Assembly: GCA_009838465.1 (NCBI GenBank)
Contig: VXRN01000023.1
Span: 186,001 to 250,000 of the forward strand
Direction of reading: 5' to 3'
Source: Dehalococcoidia bacterium
Lineage (GTDB): Bacteria > Chloroflexota > Dehalococcoidia > Lucifugimonadales > UBA1123
DNA length: 64,000 bases
Positions 26,231 through 35,189 of the stretch are shown here, in pieces. Every line of letters begins with the position of its first letter. Within the stretch, counting starts at the first letter, position 1. A model generated the notes under the pieces. That model saw only the letters and a program-made list of their open reading frames with translations. It had not been told where the DNA came from and ran no database searches. Position numbers and translations under genes: made by a program.

Positions 26231-27298
26231 TCAGGCGCGCGTCAATGACGACTTCGCTTGGAGGGTCATTTCGTATTGACGCGGACTCTGGCCCGGAAGG
26301 TCCTTTACGCCGCGTTTTTCCATGAAGGGCAACACTTCCCTCCTGAAGATGGTGCCGAAGACGGCGCCGCCTGCGTTAGCCAGGTGGTGGTTGGGGAAGT
26401 TGGTGCGAATTATGTCCTGGCAGTCCATACTCTTGAACTTGCCCACAGGCATCTCACGGATTAGCTGGATGGCGATTCGCTCGGTCTCGGAAGCCTCGCG
26501 CTGCGCCTCAGAGATCAGTGGACGATCTTCGACGACCTCGGGTTCAGGTTCCGGGGCACGCCTGGAATCGTCAGGTTCGGGTTCGAGCGGAGGCGATTCC
26601 GCCTGTACCTGCGCAGGCGCGGGCGGTTCGACACTCACTTCCGCAACGGCTATGGTATCCTCCGCTTCCGCTGTCCCTTTTTCCACCCTGTCCTGTGCGT
26701 ATCGAGAGCGCGCCACTAAGCGAGCCTCCGCTTCTGCTTCCGCTCTCCTTCTATCTCGCTCGACTTGGTGGAAAAGCCGGTGATCCACAACGTGGATGTA
26801 TTCGCCGGGGAAGAATTCCTGGAGCAGCGCCGAACGAGTTCCCATTCGGTCCGTAAATACCCATAGGAATGGAATGTTGCCGTTGCTGTACGTGAGGTCA
26901 AGCCCGTTGACCTCTTCGGCCAGCTTGGCGTAGAGCGATATGAAGTCGCTGTCGTCGCTGACGACCGCGACGTGATTTACGCGGTCATGATTGAAGTCGC
27001 TGATTGCGTCAACCGCAATTGCCATATCGGCTGCGTTCTTGGTCGCCGATAGAGTGTAATGCTGAACGCCCTTGACCACGACTTCTATGTCGGAAAATTC
27101 GTGACTTGCCCAGACTCGCCATAGGTCAGCATGGTCGGCTCTTACATAGAGATTCAGCTTACCGGGCGGTGGAACATTATCCGGCCATCGGCGGATAAGT
27201 ACGACGAGGACTTCTCTCGAAATGTCCTGAAGGTTCTGGATGTCGGCGTATATGCCAGTTCTATTTTCGGAAGTTTCGGTTGAATTTGAGTTAACCAT
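26231..27298 (-). CDS. NYN-domain (PIN-like) RNase protein with C-terminal helical domain
   Basis: A 355-residue protein. Residues about 15-165 are a NYN/LabA-like PIN-fold nuclease domain with the expected acidic residues in IYADIQNL, NAADMAIAVDAI and VVSDDSDFISLY. A low-complexity linker rich in Glu, Ala and Pro (about 185-265) joins it to a C-terminal segment (about 270-345; MPVGKFKSMDCQDIIRTNF) that resembles an OST-HTH/LOTUS-like RNA-binding module. Such proteins are thought to act on RNA. The ATG at 27298 is preceded by GAGG. A -10-like TAGAAT lies only some 10 bases upstream, so the mRNA may be nearly leaderless. Confidence 0.85.
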   Translation of the reverse strand: MVNSNSTETSENRTGIYADIQNLQDISREVLVVLIRRWPDNVPPPGKLNLYVRADHADLWRVWASHEFSDIEVVVKGVQHYTLSATKNAADMAIAVDAISDFNHDRVNHVAVVSDDSDFISLYAKLAEEVNGLDLTYSNGNIPFLWVFTDRMGTRSALLQEFFPGEYIHVVDHRLFHQVERDRRRAEAEAEARLVARSRYAQDRVEKGTAEAEDTIAVAEVSVEPPAPAQVQAESPPLEPEPDDSRRAPEPEPEVVEDRPLISEAQREASETERIAIQLIREMPVGKFKSMDCQDIIRTNFPNHHLANAGGAVFGTIFRREVLPFMEKRGVKDLPGQSPRQYEMTLQAKSSLTRA

Positions 27299-27307
27299 AT
27301 CGCCTCA

Positions 27308-27337
27308 ATTCTATCAGTTTGAGAATTGCTTTCACAA
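27308..27337 (-). promoter_or_regulatory. Promoter candidate for the NYN gene
   Basis: On the minus strand TTGTGA (27332-27337) and TAGAAT (27308-27313) are 18 bases apart. Predicted start of transcription is near 27301, just ahead of the ATG at 27298, implying a leader of only a few bases. The -35 box overlaps the end of prs. Confidence 0.35.
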
Positions 27338-28303
27338 GTTGCCGACCGGCACCGGTGCGGCATCCTGGAACATTTCCCCCACCGAAAGCCCACTGTGGAT
27401 CCGCCAAATCGCCTCTCCCAGCATGGAGGCTACCGAAATGACTCGTGTTTTCGATCCCAGTTTTTCGTCGCTAATCGGCAGTGAATCGGTGACCGCCATC
27501 TCTATAATGGGGCTCTGTTCCATCAGCAGCGGGGCATGGCCGCACAGAACGCCGTGGGTAGCGGCGCAGTACACCTCTCTCGCGCCGTGAGCGACCAGGG
27601 AGGAGGCTGCGGCGACCACAGTTCCGCCGGTGCTAATCTCCTCATCCACTATGATCACTTTTCTGTCGTCCACGTCGCCGATCACCTCGTCAACCACGAC
27701 CGTGTCCGAGTTTCCGAGACGCCTCTTTTCCGCTATGGCTATATCAGCGCCTATCAAGTCCGCCGTGTCTCTGGCCCGCTTGGCTCCGCCGGCGTCGGTT
27801 GCGGCCACAACCAGGTCCTCCCCGTTGGCGAAGTGGTGTGCGAGCATGGGAATCGCGGTCAACTCGTCAACCGGGATGTTGAAGAAACCCTGTATCTGTC
27901 CGGCGTGCAGGTCGAGCGTCAGCACCCTGTCTGCTCCTGCTGCCTCTATCATTGTGGCAACGAGCCGGGCAGTAATCGGCACGCGCGGCTGGTCCTTCTT
28001 GTCGCTGCGTCCATAGGCGTAGTACGGCAAGACCGCCGTAATCCGCCTGGCGGACGCGCGCTTGGCCGCGTCCAGCATGATCAGCAGTTCCATTATGCTG
28101 TCGTTCACCGGCACACTGAATGGCTGGACTATGAACACATCCCGCTCACGCACATTTTCGAGTATCTTGACAAAGGTATTGTCGTTAGTGAACTTGAAAA
28201 CGTCTATCTTTCCCGGCTGTATGCCCAGGTACGAGCAAATGTCGTACGACAACTGCGGGTGAGCGTTGCCGGTGAATACCTTCAGGTCCTCTGCAATTGG
28301 CAT
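27332..28303 (-). CDS. prs: Ribose-phosphate pyrophosphokinase
   Basis: A 323-residue PRPP synthase, making the precursor of nucleotides, histidine and tryptophan. The N-terminal nucleotide/phosphate region, DLHAGQIQGFF and the PRPP-binding loop are recognisable. The loop reads VDEEISTGGTVV where classical enzymes have DDxIDTxGT, so the second acidic residue before TGGT is serine. ATG at 28303 is chosen because GGAG precedes it and the family N terminus (lacking the extra 81 residues of the open frame) starts there. It is transcribed away from the MEMO-like gene, with a 177-base spacer. Confidence 0.9.
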   Translation of the reverse strand: MPIAEDLKVFTGNAHPQLSYDICSYLGIQPGKIDVFKFTNDNTFVKILENVRERDVFIVQPFSVPVNDSIMELLIMLDAAKRASARRITAVLPYYAYGRSDKKDQPRVPITARLVATMIEAAGADRVLTLDLHAGQIQGFFNIPVDELTAIPMLAHHFANGEDLVVAATDAGGAKRARDTADLIGADIAIAEKRRLGNSDTVVVDEVIGDVDDRKVIIVDEEISTGGTVVAAASSLVAHGAREVYCAATHGVLCGHAPLLMEQSPIIEMAVTDSLPISDEKLGSKTRVISVASMLGEAIWRIHSGLSVGEMFQDAAPVPVGNL

Positions 28304-28480
28304 CGTGTGGTCTCCATCCACTCGGAAAGTAGGCGAGGCGATGGAATTGTAGCACAGCGTAATTCCAGACCGCATATACTCACAGGTCGCTGTTCTGGTC
28401 ATATTTGGCGTCTGTGTGTGATAACATTTCACTGGCGCGAACCGACCCTGAAATTGAATGGAGTTGAAGATTCCTACCCG

Positions 28481-29719
28481 ATGACTGGCGCATCCATACC
28501 TCTTAAGCCGAAAGTCCGGCAGGTCGAACCGATGTGGGTTGAGCACATGGGACAGCGATTCTTATATCTGCGTGATCCTATCGCGATGTCCGAATCCACG
28601 ATCATGCTGCCTTCATACCTGGCGCCGATTGTGGTGTTTCTGGACGGTACGAGAGACATCGCTGAGATTCGGGCGGCCATGGCCCTCAGGGCGGGACTAG
28701 ACCTCTCTGAGGACGACCTGCGCTCCGTCATAAGACAGCTTGACCAGGCGCTGATGATAGAGAACGGGGAATTTAGGAGAGCGCACAGACGCGCGGTCGA
28801 AAGTTTCAGAAGAGAAGATTTCAGACCCCCGTCTCATGCGGGGGCGGTCTATCCCGAATCTGCCGACCAACTCCACGAAGCAATAGGCGACTGGTGCGAC
28901 CGCTTTCAGCCGGACACGCCCCTATCCCGGCCCGAGGGCAACCTCGTTGGAATGCTTTCCCCCCACATAGACTACAACCGGGGACACGCGACATACGCCA
29001 GGCTTTGGCAACAGGCGCAAGACGACCTGGACTCTATCGAGCTGGTTATCGTCTTGGGCACGGACCACCAGGGAGGACTGGGCAGAGTTACGCCGACTTT
29101 CCAGAGTTATCACACACCTTACGGCACACTTCCAACCGATAGCGCGATGGTTGAGGAGTTGGCACAGGTAATAGGCAAGTCCGCTTTCGATGAGGAGCTG
29201 CACCACAAGTCGGAACACTCGATTGAATTGGCGCTCGTGTGGATGCACCATTTCATGCGGGGGCGGGAAGTTGCGACGCTGCCAATCCTCTGCGGGTCGT
29301 TCCATCACTTCGTTGGCGGCGATACTTCTCCCTCGGACGACGGCAGTTTAACCGGCGTTCTGGATGTTCTGAGGCGAGCCATGGAGCGACGAAATACACT
29401 TGTCATCGCCGCGGGCGACCTCGCTCATGTAGGCCCCGCGTTTGGGGACGCCATGCCGTTGGATGATTTGGCCAAGACAAAGCTGAAGACCGAAGACGAC
29501 GTATCCATAGCCGCTATCCGCTCCGGCAATCCGCAAGACTTTCTGGACATATCCGTCGCCGAATCGGATGCCAGGAAGATATGCGGCCTCTCTCCGATAT
29601 ACCTTATGCTCAGCCTGCTCGAAGGCGCTACCGGCGTCCACATGGGATACGATCAGTGTCCAGCGGATCACAATGGCGGCTCGGTCGTATCCATAGCGGG
29701 CGCGTTGCTTTATGCCTGA
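28481..29719 (+). CDS. MEMO-family (AmmeMemoRadiSam system B) protein with extra N-terminal domain
   Basis: A 412-residue protein. Residues about 115-412 form a MEMO domain, a fold related to extradiol dioxygenases, with LSPHIDYNRGH, VLGTDHQGG, HHKSEHSIELALVWMHHF and AAGDLAHVGPAFGD carrying its histidines and acids. The first 110 residues (YLRDPIAMSESTIMLP, then DGTRDIAEIRAAM) are an extra domain of winged-helix/PqqD-like appearance. The ATG at 28481 is used; the frame runs much further back but only as antisense to prs. The usual AMMECR1 and radical-SAM partners are not adjacent. The downstream neighbour, cofE, starts 20 bases later. Confidence 0.85.
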   Translation: MTGASIPLKPKVRQVEPMWVEHMGQRFLYLRDPIAMSESTIMLPSYLAPIVVFLDGTRDIAEIRAAMALRAGLDLSEDDLRSVIRQLDQALMIENGEFRRAHRRAVESFRREDFRPPSHAGAVYPESADQLHEAIGDWCDRFQPDTPLSRPEGNLVGMLSPHIDYNRGHATYARLWQQAQDDLDSIELVIVLGTDHQGGLGRVTPTFQSYHTPYGTLPTDSAMVEELAQVIGKSAFDEELHHKSEHSIELALVWMHHFMRGREVATLPILCGSFHHFVGGDTSPSDDGSLTGVLDVLRRAMERRNTLVIAAGDLAHVGPAFGDAMPLDDLAKTKLKTEDDVSIAAIRSGNPQDFLDISVAESDARKICGLSPIYLMLSLLEGATGVHMGYDQCPADHNGGSVVSIAGALLYA

Positions 29720-29739
29720 CTATCTGGAGTTTTCCGCCC

Positions 29740-30519
29740 ATGTCTCTTAGTGAAGGTGAACTATACTCGGTCACAATCTTTGGCGTGACCGGCATTCCAG
29801 AAGTGCGGCCCGGAGACCGTCTTGGCTCTCTTATAGCTCATGCGGCAAACGAACAGGGAAGCCCCTTGGAAGAAGGGGATATCCTGGTCGTGACCCAGAA
29901 GATAGTATCCAAGGCTGAGGGGAGACTGGTCAGTTTGTCCACGATCACCGCGTCCGAATTTGCCATCCGGTTCGCCCAACACACCGGACGAGACCCCAGG
30001 CTGGTCGAACTTGTCTTGCGAGAGAGCAAGGGCATCGTAAGGATGGATCCCGACCGTGGGGTGATAATCTCCGAGACCCATCACGGCTTCGTGTGCGCCA
30101 ACGCGGGCATAGACCAGTCGAATGTGCCCGGCGACGATGTGGTATGCCTGCTGCCTGAAGATTCGGACGCCTCGGCGAGGAGAATCAGCAGCGAGATACG
30201 GCAGGACACCGGCCTGTCTATCCCGGTTATCATATCGGACACGTTTGGGCGCGCCTGGCGGGAAGGTCACGTCAACTTCGCAATCGGCGTCGCCGGAATG
30301 GACCCCATGACGGACTATCGCGGCGAGTTGGACGCTCAGGGCAGGGAGATGCACGTTACCACCATAGCGGTCGCCGACGAGTTGGCCGCGGCCGCGGAGC
30401 TGGTACAGTTCAAGGCGATTGGAGTGCCGGTGTCGGTCGCGCGCGGATATCCATACGTCCCGGCCGATACGGGCTATGCGTCGCTAATGCGAGACCGGGA
30501 CCGTGATATGTTCAGATAG
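29740..30519 (+). CDS. cofE: Coenzyme F420-0:L-glutamate ligase CofE
   Basis: A 259-residue ligase that adds glutamate(s) to F420-0 using GTP. The signature VVTQKIVSKAEGRLVSL (about residues 47-63), VRMDPDRGVIISETHHGFVCANAG and IISDTFGRAWREG are all present. It is the stand-alone form without the FbiB C-terminal nitroreductase-like domain. The ATG at 29740 fits the family; a longer upstream frame overlaps the MEMO-like gene. cofC and cofD lie 26 kb away in this window, beside an F420-type oxidoreductase. Confidence 0.93.
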   Translation: MSLSEGELYSVTIFGVTGIPEVRPGDRLGSLIAHAANEQGSPLEEGDILVVTQKIVSKAEGRLVSLSTITASEFAIRFAQHTGRDPRLVELVLRESKGIVRMDPDRGVIISETHHGFVCANAGIDQSNVPGDDVVCLLPEDSDASARRISSEIRQDTGLSIPVIISDTFGRAWREGHVNFAIGVAGMDPMTDYRGELDAQGREMHVTTIAVADELAAAAELVQFKAIGVPVSVARGYPYVPADTGYASLMRDRDRDMFR

Positions 30520-30532
30520 GGTATGGAGACGG

Positions 30533-31222
30533 CTAAAAGCTGGGAGCGCCCGGGATACGCATTTCAGGATCCAGAGCCGCCATCCCCTTCTTGGTGTCAG
30601 ACGCGATCTTCGCCTTGTCGGAGACATTCAGCCTGCGTTTGAACAGCCAGTACGTGAACTCTTTCTGTTCCGTCAGAGTGGTCACGGTACGGTATGGGCG
30701 TTTCAGACGCTCCCAGTACGCGACTAAGAGATCGTCTCGCGTCGCATTGTAGATTCGCATGAATGCCTCATTCGTGTGATCTGTCGCATATTGCCTGCCG
30801 CTGGCGTAGAATCGCTTTTCGATCTCAGATTCCACTACCTGCTGCAAAGCCGTTTCCACCTCCACGCCGTAGAAGTAGTTCAGGTATGCGCTGTTCTTGT
30901 CAACTCCCCAAATATCCCTGAAGTCATTCTCTTCCACGCGCGACGGGAAGCGGCCTGTAAAGAGAAAGTCCTCCAGTTCACCCTCGGGAATGAGATCCCG
31001 GGCCTCCGAACTGAGCCGGTGGGCCAGGGTGAGCCAGTCGAACGCCTCCGACCCGATCAGATACACGAGCCTCGTTCCCTCGAATTTCTCCTCGGGTGTA
31101 GTCCAGAGAGCCATTGCTCCCATGAGCGCGTCAGGCCAATCCGCGCCGTTCAAGAGCTCGCGCCTCAGATGCGCGACGGCCTGAGCGTCGGTTGTTTCAC
31201 GAATGGATTTACAGTCATCCAT
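30533..31222 (-). CDS. Uncharacterised protein
   Basis: A 229-residue soluble protein, convergent with cofE. I do not recognise a family. It is mainly helical, with AQAVAHLRRELLNGADWPDALMGAMALW, YLIGSEAFDWLTLAHRL and a charged C-terminal half containing YWLFKRRLNVSDKAKI. The start is ATG 31222; the open frame continues 48 codons upstream into a hydrophobic, improbable stretch. Divergent from the methyltransferase at 31348, with a TTGACA box (31289) in the spacer. It could be conserved locally in this lineage. Confidence 0.6.
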   Translation of the reverse strand: MDDCKSIRETTDAQAVAHLRRELLNGADWPDALMGAMALWTTPEEKFEGTRLVYLIGSEAFDWLTLAHRLSSEARDLIPEGELEDFLFTGRFPSRVEENDFRDIWGVDKNSAYLNYFYGVEVETALQQVVESEIEKRFYASGRQYATDHTNEAFMRIYNATRDDLLVAYWERLKRPYRTVTTLTEQKEFTYWLFKRRLNVSDKAKIASDTKKGMAALDPEMRIPGAPSF

Positions 31223-31347
31223 GCACAAATAATGCCTTAATCCATGCACATTTGTCCAGTTAATCGCATGTATGACCAAAATACTGACTTGACACGGCCA
31301 AAGACTGTAAACTAACCGCTGGAAACTAGATATGAGGAGTCGAATCA

Positions 31348-32169
31348 ATGTCATCTGAGACATCACCTCAGTCTGAATACACTATGGGTTACAGTGATGA
31401 TTTCCTCCAACTTCTGAAACGCCGCAGTGTCGAGAGGGACTGTTCATACCTCCTTTCGTACCTGAAGCCGGGTCTGAACGTACTGGACTTTGGCTGCGGC
31501 CCCGGTACCTTATCGGTGGGATTGGCTCGCCTGGTCGAACCCGGTGAACTGCACGGCGTTGACATCGAAGACTCCCAGATAGCCATAGCCCAATCTGCCG
31601 CCCGGTCGGGCGGACACGACAATGCCGCCTTCCGGGTGGCCGACGCTACCGACCTTCCCTTTGAAGACGATTCATTCGATGTTGCCCATTGCCATACGGT
31701 TCTGACACACGTCCCGGACACTCAGGCGGCTCTGTCCGAGATAAAGCGGGTTCTGAAACCAGGGGGCATTGTCGCCAGCCGTGAATTGATTACCGCATCC
31801 TGCTTTGCGGAACCCGATCTGGGGGATTTTGAGGAAGCGTGGAATGTGTTCGCCAGCCTCCTCTCAGGCAATGGTGGCCATCCCAATATGGGGAGAGAAC
31901 TCAAGAACGCTTTCATGGAGGCCGGATTCACTGACCCCCAGGTGTCTGCCTCATTCGAGACATACTCCGAACCCGAAGACATCGTTTTCCTTCACGGCTT
32001 CATCACCGGGTGGTTCTTCACGCCCGAGATCATGCAGGCTGCGACAATATACGGGCTGGCTTCTAGCGAACAGTTCGAGGGTTGGAAGACTGGGCTTGAC
32101 AGTATCGTAGAACATCCAGGGGCAATGGGCTGCCTGGCCTTCGGCGAGTGCATCGCCAGCAACCCCTGA
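31348..32169 (+). CDS. Class I SAM-dependent methyltransferase (UbiE-like)
   Basis: A 273-residue methyltransferase. Motif I is VLDFGCGPGTLSVGLA, followed by HGVDIEDSQIAIA, and motif IV is FDVAHCHTVLTHVPD; IKRVLKPGGIVASRE is the next conserved block. GAGG precedes the ATG with a usable spacing. It is followed by an alpha/beta hydrolase and others in the same direction. Substrate unknown. Confidence 0.88.
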   Translation: MSSETSPQSEYTMGYSDDFLQLLKRRSVERDCSYLLSYLKPGLNVLDFGCGPGTLSVGLARLVEPGELHGVDIEDSQIAIAQSAARSGGHDNAAFRVADATDLPFEDDSFDVAHCHTVLTHVPDTQAALSEIKRVLKPGGIVASRELITASCFAEPDLGDFEEAWNVFASLLSGNGGHPNMGRELKNAFMEAGFTDPQVSASFETYSEPEDIVFLHGFITGWFFTPEIMQAATIYGLASSEQFEGWKTGLDSIVEHPGAMGCLAFGECIASNP

Positions 32170-32218
32170 TGACCTATGACCTATGACCGGCAGCAAAATT
32201 GAAAACAGGGAGACGAAA

Positions 32219-33172
32219 ATGCCCGATCCGAAACTATTCGCGCCCGGTGCCATAGACGCCGAGACCGCCGCATTCAACGCGCAGCTCGAAGCGCTCCTCG
32301 CCAGCGCCCCCGCAACCAACACCGTGCCAGTGGAGCAGACCCGAAGGGCCAGGGAAGAGGGGACTGGCATGTCTGGACCTCCGGTATTCTCGGACATGGC
32401 TAAGGAGCGCGAAATCCCAGGCCCGGATGGACCGCTCACCCTGCGAGTGTTCGTTCCCGACGACCCGAAGGGGATATATCTCCACATTCACGGGGGCGGC
32501 TGGGTTCTTGGTCGTGCGCACCTTCAGGACCCGCGCAACGAGGAGATTGCCAATACGTGCTCCGCGGTCGTCATCAGTGTTGACTACCGGCTTGCGCCTG
32601 AGCACCCGTATCCCGCCGCCCTGGACGACTGCGAGGTCGCCGCGCTCTGGGTCGCTAAGAATGCCATGTCCGAGTATGGAGTGGATAAACTAGTCATCGG
32701 GGGCGAGTCCGCGGGCGGACATCTTGCCGCCACTACTCTGATCAGGATGCGGGACAAGCACGACTTCACCGGGTTCTCCGGCGCGAACCTCGTGTACGGC
32801 GTTTACGACCTGAGCATGACGCCGTCGCAGCGAAACTGGGGAGACCGGCTCCTCGTGCTCAATACGCCGATCATGGACTGGTTCTACGACCACTTCGTGC
32901 CCGCCGAACTCAGGCGCGACCCGGACGTATCGCCGCTATACGCCGACCTTTCCAACCTTCCGCCCGCGCTCTTCACCATAGGCACTCTCGATCCGCTTCT
33001 CGACGACACCCTGTTCATGCACACGCGATGGGCGGCTGCCGGAAACCAAGCCGAACTCGCAGTCTATCCAGGAGGCCCACACGGGTTCGACGGACATACG
33101 ACGCAAATGGCGGAGCGCGCCCGACAGAAGATGAACGAGGCTATTTCAGCCTACATCGACTCTGGCAGCTAA
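32219..33172 (+). CDS. Alpha/beta hydrolase, HSL family
   Basis: A 317-residue esterase/lipase of the hormone-sensitive-lipase family. The oxyanion-hole motif HIHGGGW, the nucleophile in GGESAGG, the acid Asp in GTLDPLLDD and the catalytic His in GGPHGFDGH give a complete triad. ATG at 32219 is used because GGAG lies six bases upstream; an earlier in-frame ATG exists at 32183. The N-terminal cap region is present. Likely hydrolyses a short acyl or aromatic ester. Confidence 0.9.
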   Translation: MPDPKLFAPGAIDAETAAFNAQLEALLASAPATNTVPVEQTRRAREEGTGMSGPPVFSDMAKEREIPGPDGPLTLRVFVPDDPKGIYLHIHGGGWVLGRAHLQDPRNEEIANTCSAVVISVDYRLAPEHPYPAALDDCEVAALWVAKNAMSEYGVDKLVIGGESAGGHLAATTLIRMRDKHDFTGFSGANLVYGVYDLSMTPSQRNWGDRLLVLNTPIMDWFYDHFVPAELRRDPDVSPLYADLSNLPPALFTIGTLDPLLDDTLFMHTRWAAAGNQAELAVYPGGPHGFDGHTTQMAERARQKMNEAISAYIDSGS

Positions 33173-33193
33173 AGTTCGAAATCGGAGACTCCA

Positions 33194-34039
33194 ATGACTT
33201 CCACACAACCGAATTCCAAATATATAACGATCAACGACGTCCGTATCCGCTACCTGGATTGGGGGACTGAAGGCTTGCCTCCCCTGGTGTGCCTTCATGG
33301 ACACACCGGCCAGGCCCACATCTGGGACGAGTTCGCTGAGGCTATGCGCGATTCCTACCATGTTTACGCGCTTGACCAGCGAGGACACGGCGAGTCGGGC
33401 TATGCAAGTGATGGCTATGCCCGCGACCGCTTCGTCGAAGACCTGGCCGCATTCGTTGACGCGATTGGACTCGACAGATTCACCCTCGCCGGCCTTTCTA
33501 TGGGCGGCTGGCACTCGATGCTGTACACCGCCGACCACCCCGACCGGGTGGAGCGAATCGTCATGGTGGACATCGGCCCGGAGCCTTCAGAGACCGCCAA
33601 GGCGGGGGCGTCCGGTCGTCCAGCGACTCCCATGGAGTTCCCGAGCCTCGACAGCGCTTTCGACTGGATGCGTTCATCCAATCCCTGGGCTTCCGACAAA
33701 CGCCTTATGCAGGACGCCCGCGACAAGATGAAGCAGACTTCGGACGGCAACTGGACCTGGAAGGCTGACCCTCGCCTCTTCAATACCCCGCTGCCCGACA
33801 TGAGCGACTCCTCACTCATCTCTCGATACTGGAGCGCGCTTGAGACGATCCCGTGTCCGATACTGGAGGTTCGCGGCGCCGACAGCCCACTGGTTTCGGA
33901 TGAGATACTTGACCGAATGAAAGCGGCGGCCGGAGACTTGACTGCAATAGACATACCGGACGCAGGACACGTGGTGACCGTGGACAAGCCCGCCGAGTTC
34001 GTCGAAGCTACCCGCTCTTTCCTCAAGGTAAAAGGCTAA
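33194..34039 (+). CDS. Alpha/beta hydrolase
   Basis: A 281-residue member of the alpha/beta hydrolase fold. HGHTGQAHIWDEF gives the oxyanion loop, DQRGHGESGYA follows, AGLSMGGWHSM carries the serine nucleophile, and the C-terminal IPDAGHVVTVDKP carries the histidine. Similar proteins are esterases, C-C hydrolases or lactonases. It is 21 bases from the HSL-family gene and 18 from the CitE-like gene, suggesting an operon for breakdown of a carboxylate or ester, substrate unknown. Confidence 0.88.
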   Translation: MTSTQPNSKYITINDVRIRYLDWGTEGLPPLVCLHGHTGQAHIWDEFAEAMRDSYHVYALDQRGHGESGYASDGYARDRFVEDLAAFVDAIGLDRFTLAGLSMGGWHSMLYTADHPDRVERIVMVDIGPEPSETAKAGASGRPATPMEFPSLDSAFDWMRSSNPWASDKRLMQDARDKMKQTSDGNWTWKADPRLFNTPLPDMSDSSLISRYWSALETIPCPILEVRGADSPLVSDEILDRMKAAAGDLTAIDIPDAGHVVTVDKPAEFVEATRSFLKVKG

Positions 34040-34057
34040 CTTCCCCAACGACTGAGA

Positions 34058-34969
34058 ATGAAGGATCAAAAGATGCCGCCAACACTGCGAAGCCTGCTCT
34101 TTGTACCCGGAAACACTCCCCGAATGCTGGACAGAGCGTTGAACCTCAGACCCGATGCCTTCGTCCCAGATATGGAGGATTCCGTACCCTGGGACGAGAA
34201 GGCCAATGCCCGCGAGGTGACTGCCGCGTATGTGCCGCAGTTGGCGCGGACCGGAGCGCCCGTCATCCCCAGGGTCAACTCGCTTGACACCGGGCTACTC
34301 GAAGACGATCTCAATGCAGTCATCGGGCCGCACATCTACGGAGTGTCCGTCGGCAAGATGGACAACCCCGACATACTCGGTGAGGTTGTCGGACTTATTC
34401 AGAAGATAGAGGTCAGGGCGGGCCTGCCTATCGGGACAACAAAGCTCGTTCCATGGATAGAGTCCGCCGAATCCATTTTAAAGCTCGATGAAATATGCCG
34501 CTCGTCGCCTCGCATAGTCGCCATAGCCCTGGGGGCCGAGGACTTCACTAACGACATGGAAATCGAGCGCACCGACAGCGACGCCGAGATCGCCTATGCC
34601 CGTTCCGCCATAGCGATAGCGGCGCGCGCCACAGGCATCCTCGCGCTGGACACCCCATTTTTCGCCTTCAGGGAACCGGACGCTCTCAGGGAGAACTCGC
34701 TGGCTTCCAGGGGCATCGGGTTCAGGGGGCGGTTCGCCATTCACCCGGCGCAGGTCGAGATTCTCAACGAGGTCTTCTCGCCGTCGGAGGAAGAGGTCAA
34801 TCACGCGCGCAGGGTTATAGAGGCATTCGAGGAAGCCGCGGCCATGGGACGCGGGTCCACGTCGCTCGATGGCAAGGTGGTGGATGTGCCTGTGGTCAAG
34901 CGCGCCCAGGGTCTGCTGGAACAGGCGGCACAGATGGGCCTGCTTGAGGAAGAACCATTCTCACTCTAA
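34058..34969 (+). CDS. HpcH/HpaI aldolase/citrate lyase-family (CitE-like) protein
   Basis: A 303-residue TIM-barrel enzyme of the CitE/malyl-CoA lyase group. It has SLLFVPGNTPRMLDRAL and DMEDSVPWDEK at the N terminus (metal-binding Glu/Asp), PRVNSLDTG, the ALGAEDFTNDM block with Glu and Asp, and GFRGRFAIHPAQ near the end. Members split or hydrolyse malyl-, citramalyl- or citryl-CoA thioesters. No citrate-lyase alpha or gamma subunit is nearby, so this is a stand-alone lyase or thioesterase. Confidence 0.88.
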   Translation: MKDQKMPPTLRSLLFVPGNTPRMLDRALNLRPDAFVPDMEDSVPWDEKANAREVTAAYVPQLARTGAPVIPRVNSLDTGLLEDDLNAVIGPHIYGVSVGKMDNPDILGEVVGLIQKIEVRAGLPIGTTKLVPWIESAESILKLDEICRSSPRIVAIALGAEDFTNDMEIERTDSDAEIAYARSAIAIAARATGILALDTPFFAFREPDALRENSLASRGIGFRGRFAIHPAQVEILNEVFSPSEEEVNHARRVIEAFEEAAAMGRGSTSLDGKVVDVPVVKRAQGLLEQAAQMGLLEEEPFSL

Positions 34970-35008
34970 ACCTGCTCCCGTCAAGGGTTCACGAGGGTAG
35001 CCAAGAAT

Positions 35009-35165
35009 CCCTTCCCCGTCGAGGGCTTACAAGGATAGGTAAATGTGTGAAGCGGCTACGAGTGTCAGTAGGAAGGTCCCCTCTCCCTCTGGGAGAGGGT
35101 TAGCGTGAGGGCAAATACCTACCCCTCTCAACCCGTCGAGGGGGAGGGCTAGGATGGTGGTGAAT
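35009..35165. repeat. MITE-like repeat element, copy 1
   Basis: One of four related non-coding elements. It contains a half with GGATAGGTAAA, a central hairpin CCCTCTCCC/GGGAGAGGG (35080-35099) and an outer end AAATACCTACCCCT. It fills the space between the CitE-like gene and the convergent dtd gene. Other copies: 37054-37216, 38493-38626 and 51541-51685. Confidence 0.7.
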
Positions 35166-35189
35166 CCCCAAGCGTGTTCACTGATAGGA

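Noticed and set aside
27536-28480. Upstream extension of the MEMO reading frame
   Set aside because: It is antisense to prs over its whole length; the true start is the ATG at 28481.
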